DNA from: Ceratopteris richardii
Lineage: Eukaryota > Streptophyta > Polypodiopsida > Polypodiales > Pteridaceae
DNA length: 64,000 nucleotides
Assembly: GCA_020310875.1 (NCBI GenBank)
Contig: CM035416.1
Coordinates: forward strand, 1,028,556 to 1,092,555
Direction: 5' to 3'
Position 1 is the first letter of the stretch, and the number at the start of each line of letters is the position of its first letter. This document shows, piece by piece, positions 45,123-53,408 of this stretch. A model generated the notes under the pieces. That model did no database searches and was not told the DNA's origin. It was given only the letters and a program-made list of their open reading frames with translations. The position numbers and the translations under genes were made by a program.

Positions 45123-47081
45123 TTACTGCACTAGGACTGGTTGAGGTCTCTGCTGCCCTTGATAAGGTGGCTGATAAGTTTGTTGCGGTCTGTTGTATTG
45201 TGGTGATGGATACTGATTCTGGTATCTACCCTGTTGTGGATATGGCTGAGGATAATTTTGCCTAACAGTTTGTTTGTTATATGGGCAGTCTTGTGCCGTG
45301 TGATTGGTGTACCTGCGCTCTATGGTGCAGTACTGGCCACTAAGGTTCGCCTGTGGTTGGGCCATAATGGGGCATACACTTGCCATATGTTCACCGCCAC
45401 AATTGTAACACCGCTTAACTAGGGCAAATCTTGGAATTTGCTTGCTAGAGACACCTAGTTTTTGGGCTACCTTCTCTGCAAGTTCCTCGATGGATGCGGA
45501 TTGACCAGATGTCTGTGTGCTAGCGCTATCAGAATCCTTATAGATTTTTGATAGTCCTAGCTCCTCACCTAGATTGTCCTCAATGTCTATGCATATGCGC
45601 ACGCACTCCTCTATCGTTCTAGGGTCCTTTAGGTACACATATGACCTGAGCTTAGTGCTCAACAACCCGTCTAGGAACAAGGCCACCTGTTTGGCTGGTG
45701 TGGGTAACTCCGGCATAGGGCATCTCTCCAGGTACTGTCTAAATCTTCTTCCAGCTAGTCTGACCGTCTCTTGAGGTGTTTGTTTGAAGCTATGAATTAG
45801 TGAGGAGGTGTTATGCCTGATTCCACTCTTAGAAAACTCAACAATAAATGCCTCTAAGAGTTGGTCTATGTTTCTGAAATGCCTCTCATTCAGTGGTTGG
45901 AACCACGTAAGGGCAGTGTTCCTAAGGGTTAGACCGAAAGCATTATATTGCGTGAATAGGTCCTCCACTTGTTCAGCTTTCAACACTTGTCGAAATTCTG
46001 CCACATGGTCATAAGGGTCTCCCGTGCCATCGAAATAATTCTTCATGGACTTCACAAGTTGGGTTGGTCGTAGGGTCCTAGTGTGTTCTCTCGGCCTTGG
46101 CAAAGGAAAATCATCAATGTCCCGGTGATTCCATGGGGTTCTATGTCTCTCAGGTTCTACTCTATTCCTTTCTTTTCCCGTTCTTTCTCTTCCCAGGGAG
46201 TTGGCAAAACTTACCTCAGGTTTGTCTCTACCTCTATCTCTTTGAGCGCCATGAGCTTGGGAGGTCCCAGCTCCTTGATGACCAAAGGACACATTAGACC
46301 TTGGTTGGGGAAAAACAAATTCACCCTTCCAAGTGTAGGCATGTCTGCCCTGCTCAGTGACCACGAAGATTCTCTCTGATGCAGTGTCTAGGTAGGTTAC
46401 TTGGCCTGGACTATCAGGGTCTTTAAACTCGTAGATTGTGAGGGTGTTCACCTCCTGAGGTTGAGAAGTTCTATATCTCCAAAAAGCCTCATCGGTTTCC
46501 CGATTTAAAAGCAGATCTATGCTTTTATTATCTTGTGGAATCCACTCAGGAGTCATGATTCTGGTCAAGACAGACTTACCACGGGGAGTTCTTGGCTCTC
46601 TCTCTAAGTTCCCTTGCTCTATATCTCCCATGTCGGTCTCCGCGATCACATTTCCAAACTCATCAGTTCTATCGGGAAGAGTGGTGACTACATATATAGT
46701 CCCCTCTTTATCTAGGTATGCTCCATTCGCAAACTTGACTACCGAGTGGTCTATTCCATGGGGTTGGTCGGGGTTCTTAATCTGGACCACTGATCTTCTC
46801 AGTCCGTCTTCGTAGATGCGAGCACCTAGACGATTCGTCTTGATATATTCCAATTGAGTCTTATAAGGCCCCTCTGGCTTTTCTAGATAAGCCAACCCTG
46901 AACTCCCTACGGGTCTCTCCATGTGATAGGACATTTCAGAATCACTGGTTTCTGATCTGGGAGTGTATGGGTAATCACTCAACTGCTGGGCCCAAGACCT
47001 GGCAGTGTGATTGACACTAGCTTCAGAAGATCTGAGGCTTTGTCTGTCTCGGCCTAAATGTCTGCCTGATCTAAGGTTCAT
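45123..47081 (-). pseudogene. gag: Element C gag, N-terminal and capsid-like part
   Basis: 652 codons from the ATG at 47081 (MNLRSGRHLG), ending at TAA 45123-45125, where element B reads on. An acidic N-terminal region is followed by an Arg-rich hinge. A Retrotrans_gag-like domain has AEFRQVLKAEQVEDLF, TALTWFQPL, LIHSFKQTPQETVRLA and ALFLDGL. Two Cys/His clusters follow (CYNCGGEHMASVC and a CX8HX4C variant), then a Gln/Tyr/Pro-rich tail. By family knowledge it is the structural protein that binds RNA. Confidence 0.87.
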
Positions 47082-47799
47082 ATGCCTGATTTATTTACCC
47101 CCTCGAACCCAAGCACGCTCTCGTTGCAGGTTGATTTTGCACCAATCACTTTGTTCTTTTTAGTTGAATATTATGTTTATGGTCTTGTCTGAAATCGCGT
47201 CGTCAGGGGTACTTAAGTGAATTTCCGCACTTGATGAGTGATCGATTCCCGTTTACCTTTTTGTCCCTTAGTGTTTTCGCACTTAAGACCTATTTATTTT
47301 CTTGCACTTGGTTGATTAATTCTCTTGGACTTGATTCGTGCCTAACGTTGCCCTAGTTAATTACCACACCTAAGTCGTACTTAGCCTAGGCTAGGAATTG
47401 ACAAAGGAGGGTTATGAGATCTTCCAACCTCAATCAGCTGGTTGACCAGACAGCTATGCAAGCCCAGGAAGTCTTCTCCCAAGCCCGGTACTCACCCTTG
47501 CTAGCTTGCCTCGATTGCCTTGAGTGCCCACAAAGTTCCTGCACAAACTCACCAGTTAGTATAGATTTGTTGCCACAAGTATTTGAAAGACACGCTTCAA
47601 TAATTTTAACCCCTTTGGAGTAGCTTACTGTACCCCCTGTCTCTGAGAATCACTTAGTCCCCCCTATTTCTGGTTTCTAGGCCTTTTGCCCACTCCCAAG
47701 GTGCTAAGTTATACCAATATGTCAAAATTCAAGCTCAACTACCCCTTCAATCACTCAAAAAATTTAACTCTCAATTTTCATGCGTTAATGGCCGGGTAT
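47082..47799 (-). other. Leader of element C between gag and repeat array
   Basis: About 720 bp without a supported coding frame. T-rich on the + strand; nothing recognised apart from leader position. Confidence 0.5.
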
Positions 47800-48235
47800 C
47801 ACGATAGGTCGGGTCGGGGTGTCGCGATAGCTGGGAGTGTCGCGATAGCTCACGGGGTGTCGCGATACCTCGAAGTGTCGCGATAGGTCACGGGGTGTCG
47901 CGATACCTCGAAGTGTCGCGATAGGTCACGGGGTGTCGCGATACCTCGAAGTGTCGCGATAGCTGGGAGTGTCGCGATACCTTGGAGTGTCGCGATAGCT
48001 CACGGGGTGTCGCGATACCTTGGGGTGTCGCGATAGCTCACGGGGTGTCGCGATACCTTGGAGTGTCGCGATAGCTCACGGGGTGTCGCGATACCTTGGA
48101 GTGTCGCGATAGCTCACGGGGTGTCGCGATACCTTGGAGTGTCGCGATAGCTCACGGGGTGTCGCGATACCTTGGGGTGTCGCGATAGCTCACGGGGTGT
48201 CGCGATACCTTGGAGTGTCGCGATAGCTCAGGATA
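47800..48235 (-). repeat. Leader tandem repeat of element C (39-bp units built on TCGCGATA)
   Basis: About 22 copies of GTGTCGCGATA in one direction. They alternate between an 18-bp form (ending CCTTGGA) and a 21-bp form (ending GCTCACGGGG), which together give a 39-bp higher-order unit. The left end has variant units (CCTCGAA, GGTCACGGGG, GCTGGGA). One more copy stands alone at 48338-48348. The core TCGCGA is palindromic. It sits between the PBS and gag, like the array in B. Confidence 0.92.
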
Positions 48236-48670
48236 TGGTGAATTTTCCTGTTCTATCTAGGGTTCCTAGGAGCTCTAGGCCTGCGCAATGCCGTGGTGCA
48301 CTCAGAATCGTGAGAAGGCGAAATTTTCGGAGTGTCGCGATAGCTCGAGCTCAACGCCTCGGGAACTCTGCAGACAATTTCTATACCTGCTGAGCTTGCT
48401 GGAGATGATGATGGAGCTGCCACCTGCAAGAAACATGCAAAAAACACACAAATACAAGCACGCACAATCGCTCTCTCTCAAACTCGCACACAACAAATGA
48501 GGGAAAGAAAAGGAAGAGGGGATATGTAGTGGGGAAGGAGGTGGAGGTGGAGATGGAGAAGGAGGTGAAGATGAAAATGGAGATGGAGAAAAATCAGAAA
48601 TTTACCTACTACTTACCATTCCAACGCGTCCTCCCTACGTCTTACCATCACACGCTCGTCCTCAAAGCTC
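48236..48670 (-). other. Leader of element C between repeat array and PBS
   Basis: About 430 bp, with a GA/GGA-rich stretch near 48525-48595 on the + strand. No coding frame is supported. Confidence 0.5.
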
Positions 48671-48690
48671 GATCCCCGGCAACGGCGCCA
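48671..48690 (-). other. Primer-binding site of element C (tRNA-Asp type)
   Basis: The - strand begins TGGCGCCGTTGCCGGGG and complements the terminal 20 nt of plant tRNA-Asp. It lies 8 nt from the LTR. Confidence 0.92.
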
Positions 48691-48698
48691 AAATTTGG

Positions 48699-49277
48699 TG
48701 TAGCTCAGTGATGAGTAACACCTCCTTTAATGTCAATCCGGGAAGACATGAGGATGGTATGAAGACCATGAGCAAGTGGAAGCACAAGTGCGTTAGTGAG
48801 AAGCACACAAGCATGCACACACATACACACACACCCGCACACACAATAAGAACAAAGAGAGTAGGACAATGGAATTACTTCTATTGCAAGCAAGTTCTCA
48901 TACAAGCTCAAACTACAAGAAGCTAGCCTCAAAAATGAGCTCTCTAGCTCTATTTATAGTTTTTGACTAACTTTGGCCCTGTTCAGACCTAGTGTCCGGC
49001 CTAGTTAAAAATTAGGTTCCGGGGCTTATTTGAGGGCCCAAACGAGATCTAAAAATTATGAAAATTGGCAGGCAACTACATCTAAGGCTCCCCAAGCTCG
49101 AGGACTCCTCGGCTTGTACAAAATGGAGCTACAAAAAGGTGGAATGATATTTACAAGGGTTTGTAGTGATGAGAATCACTTTAGAATGATGTTGGGGTTT
49201 TGAAAAAAATGAAGGGTAGCCTCAGTGCTAGATCTGCATGTGTGTCCATACTTGCTTCTTCCCGCATCCTGTCAACA
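48699..49277 (-). repeat. 5' LTR of element C
   Basis: 579 bp, differing from 33481-34059 at two positions seen by eye (near 48768 and 48794). Confidence 0.95.
48950..48959 (-). promoter_or_regulatory. TATA box in C 5' LTR
   Basis: CTATAAATAG on the - strand. The same box occurs in the LTRs of A (51509-51518) and F (60134-60143). Confidence 0.65.
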
Positions 49278-49282
49278 CCCGA
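49278..49282. repeat. Target-site duplication of element C (right)
   Basis: CCCGA, matching 33476-33480. Confidence 0.93.
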
Positions 49283-51178
49283 CCCTTTGCATGTTCCACC
49301 TCTACCCATGCATCCACATCATTTAGTAGTGCACTAGACACCATGGTTGAAGCGGCCACTCAGCTTAAGCAAGAGTATAAGCTATTAGAAGAAAATAACA
49401 CAGAGCTGTGCAATCTCTCGACTCAACTCCAGGCACGAGTCGATGCCTTGGAACTAGGTAATGCAGCACTACAACACCAGGTGACTGACCTCCAACAATC
49501 GAAGACAAAAATCGAAGCTAAGTATGCAGAGACAGGCAAAGCTATGGAGGAACAACTCAGAGAACAAATGGGCTGCAATGCGAGACTTCAACGCAACATG
49601 GCTCTACTACGTCGCCATCTAGCAGCGGCTCAAGAAGAGAACAGAAGGCTACAACAACAAAACCAGGAGAACCTAGAAGCGGCCATGGAAAACACCCCGG
49701 GAGCACCTATAGACCCTGCAAAATTGCAGGCTGTCCCCTCAGAGCATATTCAACAGGTTTTAGAAGGTTATGCGACCCTCCTGGAGGCCCATGATCAGTT
49801 GGCAGACCAGATAAAGGAACTACGAGGATCCAAAGTACCGACAACACACCCACCCACACCTAAAGAGATGGTCGAGGCCGCTACTTCGCCAGAACCTGAA
49901 CCTTCAACCAACAGTGAGGTACTTGAGCTCCGACAACAGGTTGCAGAACTAAAAATCAAGTTGTTACAGTATGAACGACCTCCCTCTCCACCTGATCAAA
50001 CCATAGAAGAAGAAACAGTAGTCATTCCAGTGGAGGAGACATTTGAAGACAATTATGAGCCTCAACCCCTTCCAGGAGGCAGAATTACGGAGGAAAGCCA
50101 AGACACATATGAGGAGCCCCCATTGGCATGGATGAAGCAGGTAGAGGAGATGGGCCACACTCACGAAGAGCGCGTAGCAACTCAGATGCTGGCCATGAAA
50201 ACCATTGAGGAGTCTATACTCAAGTCTGAATATTTATCGCACTTGGCTCCTAGGCGGTTGATAACTAGCTCAGAGTTACAATATAAACCTTATTTTGTAT
50301 TATTGGCGGACTACAATGCTGAGATCAAACGCATCACCAACAAGTATCCCTCTTTCGCAACACAGTTCGAACCCGAGGACATCCCAGAAGCCGCCAAAAA
50401 AGGGGCCATATTCCAGCCCATATGGAGACAAAAGTTACTGGAGACCTATCCGGAAATGTTACGAACATGGGATCATGCTCCCATGCATCTGAAATATAAC
50501 CCATGCTTTGGACCGGTACAAAGAAGATGCTCCTGGAAAGCATTCGCCATCAAGGTTCAGAACAATGTGAATTGCAAACAGTGGCTGAACTACCCCAAAA
50601 TCGCACCACCGACAGGCCCACCTACAACAGCGTACATTATGGCTACCATCCTATATTGGCTTCCACGCCTCCACTCCATGCCAAATGTAGCTGCACAGAT
50701 GCTACTCAAGATATTTGATATGATGCAGGTTGTGCTCAAAACCTTCCGCAACGTATGTAACATTCAGCCTCCGATTCCCGGCTTCATCAATGGCAATTAT
50801 GACCTCCTGTATGATATGAGCACAACCCCAAGCATACGAGTTGCTTATGCATGGCACGCACGCATCAGATATCTCCCTGCCTGCTATAAGCAAACCTTCG
50901 ACGACATGTTCACCACGGGATTTTGGGAAGCACATTCAGAGGTATTTGCACCACGACCAACCCACCTGCTGCAACTATTTGCGTGCGAGCAAACAATGCA
51001 TTCAGAGCTCTACACTACGCCACAACCTAACATGCCTGGAGCCGTGAATTGGGATGCCCTCCAGAGCGATTTGGTCCGGGGACTACGTATAAAAGAACAA
51101 GAATTGGCAACCGACCTCCTACAGAAGTACATCGATCAAACAGTGGAGCAGAGGTCTGTCAGAGACGACAGACACTAA
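49283..51178 (+). pseudogene. ORF3 of element A, part 2 (coiled coil and complete C-terminal domain)
   Basis: In frame with 31122-33480 once element C and one TSD copy are taken out. About 630 open codons: a coiled coil (SALDTMVEAATQLKQEY onward), QMGCNARLQRN and the ENRRLQQQNQENLE heptads, then a charged hinge. The C-terminal domain has LITSSELQYKPYFVLLADYN, FGPVQRRCSWKAF, MLLKIFDMMQVVLKTF and an RSVRDDRH end. TAA at 51176-51178. It has no internal stop, unlike part 1. No transmembrane span; function unknown. Confidence 0.82.
51154..51173 (+). other. PPT-adjacent stem-loop (A)
   Basis: 7-bp stem GTCTGTC/GACAGAC with loop AGAGAC, at the ORF3 C-terminus and directly before the polypurine tract. 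Confidence 0.65.
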
Positions 51179-51189
51179 GGAGGGGAGAG
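51179..51189 (+). other. Polypurine tract of element A
   Basis: GGAGGGGAGAG between the ORF3 stop and the LTR. Confidence 0.85.
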
Positions 51190-51770
51190 TGTTGGCAGTA
51201 TACGAGAAGAGGCAAGTACGAGCATACAAGCAGATCTAGCACTAAGGCAACCCTTTATTTTTTTCAAAACCCTTACACCATTTAAAAGTGATTCTCATCA
51301 CTAAAAACCCCTGTAAATACCATTTTCACCTTTTTGTAGCTCCATTTTGTACAAGCCGAGGAGTCCTTGAGCTTGAGGAGCCTTAGAAGTAGTTGCCTAC
51401 CAATTTTCGTATTTTTTAGACCTCGTTTGAGCCCTCAAATAAGCCCTGGAACCTAATTTTTAACTAGGCCAGACACTAGGTCTGGATAGGGCCAAAGCTA
51501 GTCAAAAACTATAAATAGAGCTAGAGAGCTCATTTTTGGGGCTAGCTTCTTGTATTTTTGAGCTTGTATGAGAACTTGGTTGCAATAGAAGTGATTCCAT
51601 TGTCTTACTCTCTTTGTTCTTGCCGTGTGTGCGCGCGTGTGTGTATGTGTGTGCATGTTAGTGTGCTTCTCACTCACACATTTGTGCCTTCACTTGCTCG
51701 AGGTCTTCATACCATCCTCATGTCTTCCCGGATTGACATTAAAGGAGGTGCTACTCATCACTGAGCTACA
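51190..51770 (+). repeat. 3' LTR of element A
   Basis: 581 bp, TGTTGGCAGT to GAGCTACA, homologous to the C and F LTRs but more diverged from them than they are from each other. TATA box at 51509-51518. Confidence 0.92.
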
Positions 51771-53160
51771 TCTACCAAGTTACATAAGTGGATGCAGAGT
51801 CAAGTTATATCAAGAACCCCTGACTGAAGAAATGCTAAATCGACTCAACACTGCCAAGAAACGTAAAGAAGAAGATAAATGAATTCGAGAAGAAGCACAG
51901 GCAGAAGCTTTAGAACGCATCCGACGAATGAAATTGAGGAGACAAGGCAGAGATCCGCCTATGCCTGACACTCAGGAATCTCTAGGCTATCCTATGGCCA
52001 TATGCGAGGCTTCAGGTGGACATTCCCATAGAATAATCGACCGACGGCCTTTTGTAACCCTAGAAGTAGGACAAGGAGAGAGTGTAAGGACAGTGTTAGC
52101 TTTAATTGACTCAAGGGCCGCCATTAGTGCAGTTCGACTTTCTTACTGCCAAGAGCTGCAATTAAAAATCAATCCTATAGAGGCATACCTCATAGGATTG
52201 GGAGTTGTGGAAACCCCTTGCATTGGCGAGGTGGAACTTCCCCTCTACATTCAAGAGGTGCTAATGGTAGTCAAAGTGCTAGTGTGTGAAGACGAGGATC
52301 TTACTGAACCTCTTGTCCTGGGCCAAGACTGGATCTATGATCATGCAGTCAGCCTCAACCTAAGAAGTGGACTTCTTCAAGCATGGGTAAGCCAAAATCA
52401 CATAACGATTGAATTAGAAAATCAAGCACATAGGCCACTAGAAGAGGCACCGAATCCTGGTCCTTGCAGGAGTCCACCTGAAATGAACCATGCTACTCTT
52501 GACCGAAGTTCTATGGTGCAAAGGATTGCCACTCATGACGAAGGTACAGAAGTCAACAAGGAGCTCCCTTCTTTTCCAAAGAGAATTCAAGGAAAGCAAG
52601 CCGGAAAATACAAGATACAGAGGAGCCCGAGAACTAAGGAGAATGCACACCAACCAGTACAATACAGAATACCCGATGGCATGAAGCAGATCTGGATATG
52701 CAAAGTTGAACAACCCTCGGCTTTGGAGACAGGATTCCAAAGAAGTATCAAGCAAGCTACAGTATCGAGGACTACAGCGAAGGAGTACCCTAAGCATCAA
52801 TCTAGACAAGCCATGTCTATTTGGGTTCCAAAGCAGTCAATGAAGGCTATCCCAAAGGCTAGACAAATATGGGTGCCCAAGACCTGCTTAATAGCTCAAA
52901 TAACTTCACCTCCAATCACTAGATCAAACCAACACTCACGAGTCCTATTGGCTCCCGTCCAAAGGCAAACATCTACATTCCACACCCCCACATTCTCGGT
53001 CACGCCTCGGAATGTTTGGAAATGGGTACCCAAAAGGTCCCAAACCCAACACACTCCAGTACGCAAACCTTCACACATCATCGCCAATAAAAGCAACGAT
53101 TCTAGCATCAAAGTTTGGAGACCTAAAACCCATGTCAAACCCCCTGACCCACCTCTGTAA
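51771..53160 (+). pseudogene. pol: Element D: integrase tail, PR2 and W-V-P-K tail
   Basis: Begins in the ISGCRVKLYQEPLTEEML segment at the end of integrase, where A is inserted. A TGA (51880-51882) stands in the linker before PR2, the same codon position as in element B. PR2 reads ALIDSRAAI: the glycine of the D-S-G motif is replaced by arginine, so this copy would be inactive. LVLGQDWIYDH is kept. The tail has KQIWICK, SIWVPKQ, QIWVPKT, KWVPKR and KVWRPKT. Ends at TAA 53158-53160. D's earlier pol and gag lie outside the window, upstream of A. Confidence 0.85.
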
Positions 53161-53408
53161 ATCCTTCCCCTCTGAGGTAGGTGCATTCTGAGAACATTGC
53201 ACAACCAAAGTATGCATCTAGAGTGAACCCTAACCTACTAACCCACATGTACACACATCACGAACACTTCACCCACTAACCTCTGACCACTCGAAATGTC
53301 ATGTTGGTATTGTGGAGGGAACACCATAACATCTTGTTTCCAATGCAATACTAATGTGCCTCTCTCTCTTCTTCTAGCAGATAAGCATCAGCAACTACAA
53401 GCACTCTC
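53161..53408 (+). promoter_or_regulatory. Pol-ORF3 spacer of D with putative 3' splice site (53351-53380)
   Basis: TACTAATG, a 17-nt run of C and T, and TAGCAG, then 28 nt to the ORF3 ATG. This is the clearest branch point and acceptor match in the window. Confidence 0.58.

Larger units (their letters stand above)
33481..49277 (-). mobile_element. Element C: complete Ty3/Gypsy retrotransposon nested in ORF3 of A
   Basis: 15,797 bp with a CCCGA duplication on both sides, two 579-bp LTRs that differ at only two positions by eye, a tRNA-Asp PBS and a polypurine tract. Element sense: leader with tandem repeats, gag, PR1, RT, RNase H, integrase, PR2, ORF3. It belongs to the same LTR family as A and F. 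Coding lesions: a stop in gag, a 1-bp frameshift before PR1, three stops and a 705-bp in-frame deletion in ORF3. With LTRs this similar, several of these were probably present when it inserted. Confidence 0.96.
1..51770 (+). mobile_element. Element A: Ty3/Gypsy retrotransposon, 5' end outside the window, split by two nested insertions
   Basis: Three + strand pieces (1-1778, 27804-33480, 49278-51770) join into one Gypsy element. The RNase H domain stops at 1778 and resumes at 27804. ORF3 stops at 33480 and resumes in frame at 49283. The element ends with a polypurine tract and a 3' LTR (51190-51770) about the same length as, and clearly related to, the LTRs of elements C and F. Directly after the LTR comes the integrase tail of another + strand element (D), so A inserted into D's pol gene. 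The 5' LTR, leader and gag lie upstream of base 1, so the target-site duplication cannot be checked. All reading frames carry lesions, so A is a decayed copy. Confidence 0.9.

Noticed and set aside
47800-48235. CRISPR-like array
   Set aside because: The units are 18-21 bp and tandem, with no unique spacers, and lie in the leader of a plant retrotransposon.
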